Assembly: GCF_024586915.1 (NCBI RefSeq)
Contig: NZ_JANBVS010000011.1
Coordinates: 186,001 to 250,000, forward strand
Origin: Bradyrhizobium sp. SRS-191
Lineage (GTDB): Bacteria; Pseudomonadota; Alphaproteobacteria; Rhizobiales; Xanthobacteraceae
DNA length: 64,000 nt
Direction of reading: 5' to 3'
A model generated the notes under the pieces. The model was given only the letters and a program-made list of their open reading frames with translations. It was not told the origin of the DNA and searched no databases. Every line of letters begins with the position of its first letter. The stretch's first letter is position 1. Below are positions 24,689-33,092 of this stretch, one piece after another. A program made the translations under genes and the position numbers.

Positions 24689-25888
24689 ATGGTGGATGCG
24701 ACAGTGATACCGACATTGGAACAGCGGCTCGCCAACCTGACCGCGCCGTCCGCGCGCAGCAATGTTCCCCCGTTCATGGTGATGGACGTGATGGCCGCGG
24801 CCGAGCGGATCGAGGCCGAGGGCGGCCATGTCATTCACATGGAGGTCGGCCAGCCGGCCGCGCCGGCACCGCGCACCGCGATCGCGGCCGCCCATGCCGC
24901 GCTCGATCAGGCCCGCATCGATTATACGTCAGCGCTGGGCCTGTCGTCGCTGCGGCAGCGAATCGCGCGGCATTATCGCGAGACGCATGCGTGCGAGATC
25001 GATCCGGCGCGGATCGTGATCACCACGGGATCCTCGGCCGGATTCATCCTCGCGTTCCTCGCGATGTTCGAGCCCGGCGACCGCGTTGCGGTCACCGTTC
25101 CCGGCTATCCGCCGTATCGCCACATCCTGACGGCGCTGGGCTGCGAGCCGGTGCTGATCGAGACCACGGCCGAGAATCGCCATGCGCTGACCGGCGAGGC
25201 GCTGCTCGCGGCGCATCGCAAGACGCCGCTCAAGGGCGTGCTGGTGGCGAGCCCGGCCAATCCGACGGGAACGATGATGTCGCGCGAGGCGCTCGGCGGT
25301 GTCATCGCGGCCGCGCGGGAGGCCGGCATCCGCTTCATCTCCGACGAGATCTATCACGGTCTCGACTACGCCTTTCCCGCGGTGACGGCGGCCGAGCTGT
25401 CGCGCGATGCGCTGATCATCAATTCATTCTCGAAATACTTCTGCATGACCGGCTGGCGCATCGGCTGGATGGTGGTGCCGGACGCGCTGGTTCGTCCGAT
25501 CGAGCGCTTGCAGCAGAACCTCGCAATCTCCGTTCCAACCTTGTCACAGATCGCGGCAGAGGCCGCGTTCGACGGTCGTGCCGAGATGGAAGCCATCAAG
25601 CACGGCTATCAGGAGAACCGCCGCATCCTGATCGAGGGCTTCCCGAAGGCTGGCCTGACGCGGTTTCTTCCGGCCGATGGCGCCTTCTACCTTTACGCCG
25701 ACGTCTCCGACTTCACCTCCGACAGCTTGGAGTTTGCCAAGCGCATGCTGGAAGAGACGCATGTCGCGGCGACGCCGGGCGTCGACTTCGATCCGATCCA
25801 CGGTCGCAGCTTCGTGCGGTTCTCCTATGCACGCTCCGCTGAAGACATGCGCGAGGCCGTGGCCCGGATCGCGCGCTGGCTGGGCTAG
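24689..25888 (+). CDS. PLP-dependent class I/II aminotransferase
   Basis: A 399-residue fold-type I enzyme. SARSNVPPFMVMDVMAAAER and GHVIHMEVGQPAAPAP open it, VASPANPTGTMMS supplies the cofactor Asn, ISDEIYHGLDY the Asp and Tyr, and NSFSKYFCMTGWRIGW the Schiff-base Lys, with FVRFSYARS carrying the carboxylate-binding Arg near the end. The length and motifs fit the subgroup I gamma aminotransferases. The amino-acid substrate cannot be assigned. It is divergent from the M48 gene; 160 bases separate the starts. No enzyme of a specific pathway is adjacent. Confidence 0.85.
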   Translation: MVDATVIPTLEQRLANLTAPSARSNVPPFMVMDVMAAAERIEAEGGHVIHMEVGQPAAPAPRTAIAAAHAALDQARIDYTSALGLSSLRQRIARHYRETHACEIDPARIVITTGSSAGFILAFLAMFEPGDRVAVTVPGYPPYRHILTALGCEPVLIETTAENRHALTGEALLAAHRKTPLKGVLVASPANPTGTMMSREALGGVIAAAREAGIRFISDEIYHGLDYAFPAVTAAELSRDALIINSFSKYFCMTGWRIGWMVVPDALVRPIERLQQNLAISVPTLSQIAAEAAFDGRAEMEAIKHGYQENRRILIEGFPKAGLTRFLPADGAFYLYADVSDFTSDSLEFAKRMLEETHVAATPGVDFDPIHGRSFVRFSYARSAEDMREAVARIARWLG

Positions 25889-26002
25889 GGTCCGGCGCGA
25901 CCATCCTTCGTCGTCATTGACTCGGCCGCGACAATTTGTCTGAGGTGCGCGCCGCAAGGGCCGGGACAGACGAGGCCCGACAGACGAAGGTGGATCAGGC
26001 CG

Positions 26003-27340
26003 ATGGCGGCAGCGACGGAAACCGGGACGCGCGGCGTCCCCCCACAAACGGGCAGCAAGCCCTGGTACAGCATTCTCTACATCCAGGTCCTGATCGCGAT
26101 CGTGATCGGTGTCCTGATCGGCTGGCTGTTCCCGAACCTCGCCACCAACGAGTGGATCAAGGCGCTCGGCGACGGCTTCATCAAGCTGATCAAGATGGTG
26201 ATCGCGCCGATCATCTTCTGCACCGTGGTGTCCGGCATCGCCCACATCCAGAACGCCAGCAAGGTCGGCCGGGTCGGCGTCAAGGCGCTGGTCTATTTCG
26301 AGATCGTCTCGACCTTCGCGCTGCTGCTCGGCCTGATCGTCGGTAATCTGGTCCCCCTCGGCCATGGCCTCGCTGCCAAGCCGGATGCGGCGGCGGTTGC
26401 CAACTATGTCAAGCAGGCGGAAGCGCAGAAGTCGGTCGATTTCGTGCTCAACATCATTCCGGACAGCGTCGTCGGCGCGCTGGCGCGTGGCGACATCCTG
26501 CAGGTGCTGCTGTTCGCGATCCTGTTCGGCTTCGCGCTGATGGCGCTCGGCGAGCGCGGCCACCGGCTGCGCGACGTGATCGACGATACCGCGCACGCGG
26601 TGTTCGGCGTCATCGCCATCGTGATGAAGGCGGCGCCGGTCGGCGCGTTCGGCGCCATGGCCTATACGATCGGCAAATACGGTCCGGCGGCGCTCGGCAA
26701 CCTGATCGGGCTGATTGCGCTGTTCTACGTCACGGCCGGCCTGTTCGTCGTGATCGTGCTCGGGCTGATCGCGCGCTTCATCGGCTTCAGCATCTTCAAG
26801 TTCGTTGCCTACATCAAGGACGAGCTGTTGATCGTGCTCGGCACGAGCTCGTCGGAGAGCGCGCTGCCGCAGCTGATGGAGAAGCTCGAGCGGCTCGGCT
26901 GCTCCAAGCCGGTGGTCGGCCTGGTCGTGCCGACCGGTTACTCCTTCAACCTCGACGGCACCAACATCTACATGACGCTGGCAACCCTGTTCATCTCGCA
27001 GGCGCTCGGCGTCGACCTCTCGTTCAGCCAGCAGATCACCATCCTGGTCGTGGCCATGCTGACGTCGAAGGGCGCCAGCGGCGTCACCGGAGCCGGCTTC
27101 ATCACGCTGGCCGCAACGCTGTCGGTGGTCAATCCCGCGCTGGTGCCGGGCATGGCGATCGTGTTCTCGATCGACAAGTTCATGAGCGAGGTGCGCGCGC
27201 TCACCAACATCACCGGCAACGGCATCGCCGCGGTGTTCGTGTCGTGGTGGGAGGGCGAGCTCGATCACGACCTGCTGCAGAGGCGGCTCAATCAGCAGAT
27301 CGACCCGTCCGACGTCGAGACGGCGGTCACGACGGGCTGA
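26003..27340 (+). CDS. dctA: C4-dicarboxylate:cation symporter
   Basis: A 445-residue DAACS carrier with about eight membrane helices plus the re-entrant loops. Signatures include GVLIGWLFPNLATNEWIKAL, GFIKLIKMVIAPIIFCTVVS, the Ser-rich hairpin LGTSSSESALPQLMEKLERL, GYSFNLDGTNIYMTLATLFI and TSKGASGVTGAGFITLAATL. These match DctA of rhizobia, which takes up succinate, fumarate and malate. GGTGGATCA nine bases before the ATG is the ribosome site. No DctBD-type sigma-54 promoter was seen in the 110 bases upstream, and no dctBD genes are near, so regulation differs from the classical divergent arrangement. Confidence 0.93.
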   Translation: MAAATETGTRGVPPQTGSKPWYSILYIQVLIAIVIGVLIGWLFPNLATNEWIKALGDGFIKLIKMVIAPIIFCTVVSGIAHIQNASKVGRVGVKALVYFEIVSTFALLLGLIVGNLVPLGHGLAAKPDAAAVANYVKQAEAQKSVDFVLNIIPDSVVGALARGDILQVLLFAILFGFALMALGERGHRLRDVIDDTAHAVFGVIAIVMKAAPVGAFGAMAYTIGKYGPAALGNLIGLIALFYVTAGLFVVIVLGLIARFIGFSIFKFVAYIKDELLIVLGTSSSESALPQLMEKLERLGCSKPVVGLVVPTGYSFNLDGTNIYMTLATLFISQALGVDLSFSQQITILVVAMLTSKGASGVTGAGFITLAATLSVVNPALVPGMAIVFSIDKFMSEVRALTNITGNGIAAVFVSWWEGELDHDLLQRRLNQQIDPSDVETAVTTG

Positions 27341-27389
27341 GTCGTCCGGGCATCACAGCCACGCCGAAACAGAACCAAGCTCGAACGAA

Positions 27390-27417
27390 AACGCCCGGCC
27401 GTCTGGCCGGGCGTTTT
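27390..27417. terminator. Bidirectional terminator between dctA and rne
   Basis: ACGCCCGGCC-GTCT-GGCCGGGCGT makes a 10-bp stem with AAAA before and TTTT after, so it has a T run on both strands. It lies 50 bases after dctA and 31 bases after the convergent rne stop. Confidence 0.9.
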
Positions 27418-27447
27418 GCATGGAGCTGTCTGAAACCGGCGGACGGC

Positions 27448-30400
27448 TTACTGCCCGCCGCCAAAGCGGCGCGACCACCAGCCGGCCCGCCGCGGGGCTA
27501 CCGGCGCAGTGCCGTCCGTGGCTGCCGGTTCGGTTGCGACCGGCTCGGAGGTTGCGCTCTCGGCGGCCGGAGCGGCCGGGCTGCTCTCGGCGGCGTTCAC
27601 CGCCGCAGCCGCGCTCTCGGGCCTGGGCTCAGTGACGAAGCTGACCTTCTCGCGCACCGTCGAGCGCCGCGGAGCCTTCTCGGACTCAGGCTTGGCGGCT
27701 TCAGGCTTGGCGGCCTCGGTCTTTGCAGCTTCGGCCTTGGGAGCCTCGGTCTCCTGCACAGGGGCAGGGGGCTCGGCGACCTGCGTCGCAGCCGCAGCAA
27801 CGGGCTCATCTACCTCGGCTGCAACAGCGTGGACCGGCGTTGCCTGCTCGGCCGGCTCGTCCTCATGCAGGGCCGCGCCATTGCCGTCGAAATCGGCGAC
27901 CGCGGATTCCACCTCGGAGGCCGAGGCCGGCGTCAGCTCATCACCGATCGAGGCAGCAAGGCCGTCCTCGGCGCCACCACGACGGCGGCGGCCACCGCGG
28001 CGTCCGCGCCGGCGAGGACGCCGCTCGCCGCCGGCCTGATCGGTCTGCTCGCCTTGCGCGAAAGCGGGCTGTTCCTCGCTCTCGTCATCCTCGGCATCGG
28101 AGTCCTCAACGGGCTGCTCGCCAGCAAAGCCCGGCTCGGCGCTCGGCGCTGCGACGGTGCCTTCCGGAAGCGCACCCTCGCGGGCTTCGCTGCCACGGCC
28201 GCGACGCCGCCGGCGGCGCTTGCGGCGCTGACCGTCGCGTTCGCCCTCGCCGGCGCTGCCCTCAGTCGCGTCCTCGGACAGGCCTTCGGTTTCCTCGGTC
28301 TCGACCTCGGACTCGGTCTCGACGTCGAACGCTTCGTCCTCGTCGTAGATCTCCTCGGCCACCAGCGGCGGCGCGGACGCCTGCGCCACGAGCAGCGCCT
28401 TGGCGGCCTCGAGCGTATGCACCTGCTCGCCGCGATCGATGATGAAGGATTGCTGGCCGCTCACGCTCGGATCGGCAATCACGGCGAGCGAGACCTTGAA
28501 GCTGTTCTCGAGGTCGCGCAGATGGCCGCGCTTGTGGTTGAGCACGTAGAGCGCCACCTCGGTGCGGGTGCGGACCACGAGATTGTGGGTCGCGCCCTTC
28601 ATCAGCGCCTCTTCGAGGCTGCGCAGCAGTTGCAGCGCCACCGAGGAGACCGAGCGGACGTGGCCGGTGCCGCCGCAATGTGCGCACGGCTCGGTCGAGC
28701 TCTCCAGCACGCTGGCGCGGATGCGCTGGCGCGACATTTCCAACAGGCCGAAATGCGAGATGCGGCCGACCTGGATGCGCGCGCGGTCCTGCCGCAGGCA
28801 GTCCGACAGCTTGCGCTCGACGGAGCGGTTGTTCCGCTTCTCGTCCATGTCGATGAAGTCGATGACGATCAGGCCGGCGAGGTCGCGCAGGCGGAGCTGC
28901 CGCGCAACTTCCTCGGCGGCCTCCATGTTGGTCTTGAGCGCGGTGTCCTCGATGTGATGCTCGCGCGTGGCGCGGCCGGAGTTCACGTCGATCGAGACCA
29001 GCGCCTCGGTCTGGTTGATGACGATGTAGCCACCCGAGCGCAGCTGCACGGTCGGCGAGAACATCGCGTCGAGCTGGCTCTCGACGCCCATGCGCGAGAA
29101 CAGCGGCTGGCCGTCGCGATACTGCTTCACCGCCCGGACGTTGGTCGGCATCAGCATCTTCATGAAGTCGTGCGCTTCGCGATAGCCGGCTTCGCCGGCC
29201 ACCAGGATCTCGTCGATCTCCTTGTTGTAGAGATCGCGCAGCGAGCGCTTGATCAGGGAGCCTTCCTCATAGACGAGGGTCGGGGCCTGCGACTTCAGCG
29301 TCATGTCGCGGACGGTTTCCCAGAGACGCAGCAGATATTCGAAGTCGCGCTTGATCTCGGGCTTGGTGCGGTTGGCGCCGGCGGTGCGCAGGATGACGCC
29401 CATGCCCTCGGGCACGTCGAGGTCCTGCACGACTTCCTTCAGGCGCGAACGGTCCTGGGCCGAGGTGATCTTGCGGCTGATGCCGCCGCCGCGCGCGGTG
29501 TTGGGCATCAGCACGGCGTAACGGCCCGCCAGCGACAGATAGGTGGTCAGCGCAGCGCCCTTGTTGCCGCGCTCCTCCTTGACGACCTGCACCAGCATCA
29601 CCTGGCGGCGCTTGATGACCTCCTGGATCTTGTACTGACGGCGCGGACGGAAGGTGCGCTCCGGCACCTCCTCGAGCACGTCGTCGCCCCCGACAGATTC
29701 GACGACCTCTTCCTCGATCTCCTCGTCGTCGTCCTCGTGATCGTCGGAGACCGGCTCGGCGCCGTTCTCGTCACCCGGCACGATCGTGACGCCGTCGCCC
29801 TCGTGTTCGCCGACCGGAGCGACGTCCTCGTCGTGGTCGTGCTCGTCATGGTCATGATGATCATGCTCATGATGGTCGTGGTCGTGGTCGTGGTCGTGAT
29901 GGTCGTGGTCATGCTCGTCATGAGAGTGGGTCTCATGATCGTCGTCTGCCTCGGCGGCGGCCGCGGAGGCCGCGACGAGCGCGTCGCTGATCGAAGCAGC
30001 CACAGGTTCTGCGGCTTCCACGGCTGGTTGCTCTGCGGCAGCGACGGGCTCCGCCGGCGCGTGTGCAGTGACGGCTTCGTGAGCGGCGTCGGCATGGACG
30101 TGCGACGGCTCGGCCGCGCCCTCATGGGAGCCGCCCGCGTCATCGTGCTCGGGGGCGCTCAGCGGCGCTTCGGAGAAGCCATGTGTCTCGTCATGTGCCT
30201 TGTCATGGGTCTCGCCGTGCTCGCCGGCTTCGCCATGCGGCTGATCCGAATGATCCTCCTGCGCGTAAGCGTGATGCTCATGCGCCTCGTGGTCGGCCTC
30301 ATGGCCTTCGGCCTCGACGGCCTGACCGGCGTCCACGGCCTCCACGATCTCGCTCTGCACGCGCTCGCCGCTGCCGCGGCGCCGCGAGCTGCGGTGGCGG

Positions 30401-30738
30401 TTGCGCCGGCGATTGGAGCGGTTCTCGCTCTCCTCTTCGGCTTCGCGGTGGGCGCGCTCCTCGGCCTCGATCAGCGCCTGCCGGTCGGCGACCGGGATCT
30501 GGTAGTAGTCGGGATGGATTTCGCTGAAAGCCAGGAAGCCGTGGCGATTGCCGCCGTACTCGACGAAGGCGGCCTGGAGCGAAGGCTCGACGCGGGTGAC
30601 CTTCGCCAAGTAGATGTTGCCCCGGAGTTGCTTGCGCTGGGCAGTTTCGAAATCAAATTCCTCGACGCGGTTGCCGCGGACGACAACCACCCGGGTCTCT
30701 TCCGGGTGGGTAGCATCGATCAACATCTTGTTGGGCAT
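27448..30738 (-). CDS. rne: Ribonuclease E/G
   Basis: The ATG at 30738 (MPNKMLIDATHPEETRVVVV) gives 1096 residues. The S1 domain is split by a long acidic insertion (about 105-364) that ends before RPRRQYKIQEVIKRR. Within it, residues about 266-303 are an almost pure Asp/His tract (units such as HDHDHHDHDHDHDHHEHD). The catalytic core follows: LVSIDVNSGRAT and VIDFIDMDEKRN give the two Mg-binding Asp residues (about 583 and 625), and CAHCGGTGH (about 684) is the Zn-link. The C-terminal scaffold has Arg-rich RNA-binding blocks (about 848 and 916) and ends in a GWWSRRF motif like the PNPase-binding end of Caulobacter RNase E. It processes and decays RNA. Confidence 0.95.
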   Translation of the reverse strand: MPNKMLIDATHPEETRVVVVRGNRVEEFDFETAQRKQLRGNIYLAKVTRVEPSLQAAFVEYGGNRHGFLAFSEIHPDYYQIPVADRQALIEAEERAHREAEEESENRSNRRRNRHRSSRRRGSGERVQSEIVEAVDAGQAVEAEGHEADHEAHEHHAYAQEDHSDQPHGEAGEHGETHDKAHDETHGFSEAPLSAPEHDDAGGSHEGAAEPSHVHADAAHEAVTAHAPAEPVAAAEQPAVEAAEPVAASISDALVAASAAAAEADDDHETHSHDEHDHDHHDHDHDHDHHEHDHHDHDEHDHDEDVAPVGEHEGDGVTIVPGDENGAEPVSDDHEDDDEEIEEEVVESVGGDDVLEEVPERTFRPRRQYKIQEVIKRRQVMLVQVVKEERGNKGAALTTYLSLAGRYAVLMPNTARGGGISRKITSAQDRSRLKEVVQDLDVPEGMGVILRTAGANRTKPEIKRDFEYLLRLWETVRDMTLKSQAPTLVYEEGSLIKRSLRDLYNKEIDEILVAGEAGYREAHDFMKMLMPTNVRAVKQYRDGQPLFSRMGVESQLDAMFSPTVQLRSGGYIVINQTEALVSIDVNSGRATREHHIEDTALKTNMEAAEEVARQLRLRDLAGLIVIDFIDMDEKRNNRSVERKLSDCLRQDRARIQVGRISHFGLLEMSRQRIRASVLESSTEPCAHCGGTGHVRSVSSVALQLLRSLEEALMKGATHNLVVRTRTEVALYVLNHKRGHLRDLENSFKVSLAVIADPSVSGQQSFIIDRGEQVHTLEAAKALLVAQASAPPLVAEEIYDEDEAFDVETESEVETEETEGLSEDATEGSAGEGERDGQRRKRRRRRRGRGSEAREGALPEGTVAAPSAEPGFAGEQPVEDSDAEDDESEEQPAFAQGEQTDQAGGERRPRRRGRRGGRRRRGGAEDGLAASIGDELTPASASEVESAVADFDGNGAALHEDEPAEQATPVHAVAAEVDEPVAAAATQVAEPPAPVQETEAPKAEAAKTEAAKPEAAKPESEKAPRRSTVREKVSFVTEPRPESAAAAVNAAESSPAAPAAESATSEPVATEPAATDGTAPVAPRRAGWWSRRFGGGQ

Positions 30739-31484
30739 ATTGGAACTCTTGGAGGCGACGGACGCGGTTGGCCGCGAGCGCGTGGCGCGCTGTCGGATGA
30801 CGCGACGGTCCACCTGATTCGGGGGTGAGGGGAAGGCCTAAACGCGTCTGGCGCCGCGCCAACCCTGATGCCGGCGGGGCGACTGGCCGGGCGGGGGTCA
30901 GGCCCCGCATCGGCGCGGATCGTCCGCTGGTCATGGTTGGCAACTCAGTTTGGCGCATCAAGCGTCGGCCCGTCTGGAATATGTGGGCGGCAGCGGGTGC
31001 CGCCTGTCTCTTGCCGAAGGCCAGATCGCGTCGAAACGCTTGCCCTGGAATAATACCCACCCCGTCAGGAATGTGGTATTAGGCTACGCCGTGTCTGACC
31101 TTGGCCATATCTGACCTCGTGCCCGTGCGGTCTCTGCGAGACGGCGCCTGCGCTAGGCGCTACTCGGCTCGTGACCGGCTCTCCGTCGCAGCCGCGCGGG
31201 GGCGCGCAGACTTGGGAGCGTCGGAAAGGCGCTGGAATCTCCGCAATGATCGAGGGCCCGACTTTGAGAACCCGATCACGAAGCTTCCGGCGTTTCACCG
31301 GGAGGTTGAACGCGACACAACCGGCAGTAAGGAATAGCCTTCAGCCCTTCGTACATACGAGGAATGGTCAGGCGGTGCAAGGGAAGCGTCGCGGAACCGC
31401 AACAATCGGTGGCCTTTAACGAAAATGACAAAATTAGGCGGTTAACCCCTGGGATTGGTTGCGGTAAGACGGTCCCGCGGAGGC
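30739..31484. other. Long divergent intergenic region between rne and the amidase gene
   Basis: These 746 bases hold no convincing gene. RNase E genes are often autoregulated through a long 5' leader, and this gap would allow one. A hairpin-like TAATACC (31051-31057) with GGTATTA (31075-31081) is the clearest structure. The end near 31440-31484 is AT-richer and probably holds the amidase promoter. Confidence 0.5.
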
Positions 31485-32861
31485 ATGGAATTGGCAGCTG
31501 GCCGGGCAGATTACCTTTCTTTGCTGGGATGCGCGGCGCTCTGCGTCACGCAAATGTTATGCGCGGGTATGTCTGCGGCGCAGGCCCAGAGCGCGCCGGT
31601 CGTCCAGCCCCAACCCGCGATCGCCGCACCGGTATTTCCGATCGCGACCGATGCAAGGCTTGCCGGTGATTCCCGGCAGACCCGGTTCGTCCTCGATCTG
31701 GACAGAACGGTTCCCTTTCGCGCGTTTGCGCTCAGCGATCCCTATCGCGTGGTGGTGGATCTGCCGCAGGTCAGCTTTCACCTGCCGACCGGCGCCGGAA
31801 GCGGCGGCCGGGGGCTTGTGAAGGCGTTCCGCTATGGGCTGGTGATGCCCGGCGGGTCGCGCATCGTGTTCGATCTGACGGGGCCGGCGCGAATCGCCAA
31901 TTCGACCGTGCTCGATGCCGCCAACGGCCAGCCGCCGCGGCTGGTGCTCGAGCTGGAGGAGGTCGACGAGGCGACCTTTGCCCGCTCCGTCGGCGTCGAT
32001 GGCCGGTCACCGTCCAAGCAGGCCGATTCGACGGCTTCGGGAGCTACAGCAGGGCCTCCGGCCGTCAGGCCGCCGCCGACCACCGTCGCGGTCGCAACGC
32101 CCCCGTCCGGCGGGCCGCCGGACACGAGGCCGGTGGTCGTGATCGATCCCGGTCATGGCGGCATCGACTACGGCACTCAGGGCGGCGAGGTTCCCGAGAA
32201 GAATCTGGTGCTCGCCTTCGGCCAGGCGCTGCGCGACCGGCTCGAACGAGCCGGCAAATACCGCGTCGTGATGACCCGCGACGACGATACCTTCATCCCG
32301 CTCGGTGACCGCGTGCGAATCGCCCAGAAGCAGTCGGCGGCGCTGTTCGTGTCGATTCACGCCGATGCCCTGCCGAAGGGCGAAGGAAGCGCGCAGGGCG
32401 CCACCATCTATACCCTGTCGGACAAGGCCTCGGATGTCGAGGCGGAGCGGCTGGCCGAGGCGGAAAACCGCGCCGACCAGATCGGAGGCGTCAACCTCAC
32501 CGAGGAGCCCGCAGACGTCGCCGACATCCTGATCGATTTGGCGAGGCGGGAAACCCGCACGTTTTCCAATCGCTTCGCCCGGGTGCTGATGAACGACATG
32601 AAGACCTCGGTGCATATGCATAAGCGGCCCTTGAAATCGGCGGGGTTCCGGGTGCTCAAGGCGCCCGACGTGCCTTCGGTTCTGGTCGAGCTCGGCTATG
32701 TCTCGAACAAGGGCGACATGGGGAACCTGGTGTCGGAGACATGGCGGTCGCGCACGGCGGAAGCGATGGCGCGGGCGATCGATGCGTTCCTGGCCAAGCG
32801 GGTCGCCAATGCCGCCGGCGAGCGGCCTGACAAGCCCGCGCCCATCCGTGCAAAGCCCTAG
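31485..32861 (+). CDS. amiC: N-acetylmuramoyl-L-alanine amidase (AmiC type)
   Basis: The ATG at 31485 gives 458 residues with a signal peptide of about 36 residues (ending AAQAQ). GGAGG ends one base before this ATG, so a TTG at 31491 is a possible true start. The AMIN domain (about 45-145; RFVLDLDRTVPFRAFALSDP, RIVFDLTGPARI) targets peptidoglycan at the septum. A Pro-rich linker precedes the Amidase_3 domain (about 213-440) with VVIDPGHGGIDYG, the Glu in VPEKNLVLAFG, FVSIHADALP and SVLVELGYVSN, giving a complete zinc site. It cleaves the amide between muramic acid and the stem peptide. PBP1A follows. Confidence 0.92.
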   Translation: MELAAGRADYLSLLGCAALCVTQMLCAGMSAAQAQSAPVVQPQPAIAAPVFPIATDARLAGDSRQTRFVLDLDRTVPFRAFALSDPYRVVVDLPQVSFHLPTGAGSGGRGLVKAFRYGLVMPGGSRIVFDLTGPARIANSTVLDAANGQPPRLVLELEEVDEATFARSVGVDGRSPSKQADSTASGATAGPPAVRPPPTTVAVATPPSGGPPDTRPVVVIDPGHGGIDYGTQGGEVPEKNLVLAFGQALRDRLERAGKYRVVMTRDDDTFIPLGDRVRIAQKQSAALFVSIHADALPKGEGSAQGATIYTLSDKASDVEAERLAEAENRADQIGGVNLTEEPADVADILIDLARRETRTFSNRFARVLMNDMKTSVHMHKRPLKSAGFRVLKAPDVPSVLVELGYVSNKGDMGNLVSETWRSRTAEAMARAIDAFLAKRVANAAGERPDKPAPIRAKP

Positions 32862-33092
32862 TTTGGCCACAGCAACCGCCGTATAAACGTGCTGCGAGGC
32901 ACCAGGAATCAGGTGAGGATTCCTTCTCTGCAGACTTGTGATAGGCTTGACCGCTGATGGGCTTGACCGTGCGGTTTTCCGCCATGGGTTGCGCGGCATT
33001 GCAGCCGCCCGCGTGATGTTTGCGGCAGCGTCTTGCGAGACGCGTCGTGTCCGAGCCGAGAGACGAACAAGAGTTGGAACGGATATTCGCCG

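Noticed and set aside
25544..27268. A long minus-strand frame inside dctA and the aminotransferase
   Set aside because: Antisense shadow rich in Asp, Arg and His; both plus-strand genes are certain.
29820..29950. Possible CRISPR-like or tandem repeat array (TGGTCGTGG units)
   Set aside because: It is the coding repeat for the Asp/His tract in RNase E, with no spacers.
27244..30828. An open frame of nearly 1200 codons on the plus strand, antisense to rne
   Set aside because: It is a mirror of rne codon bias and low-complexity sequence; it has no domain and crosses the dctA end and the bidirectional terminator.
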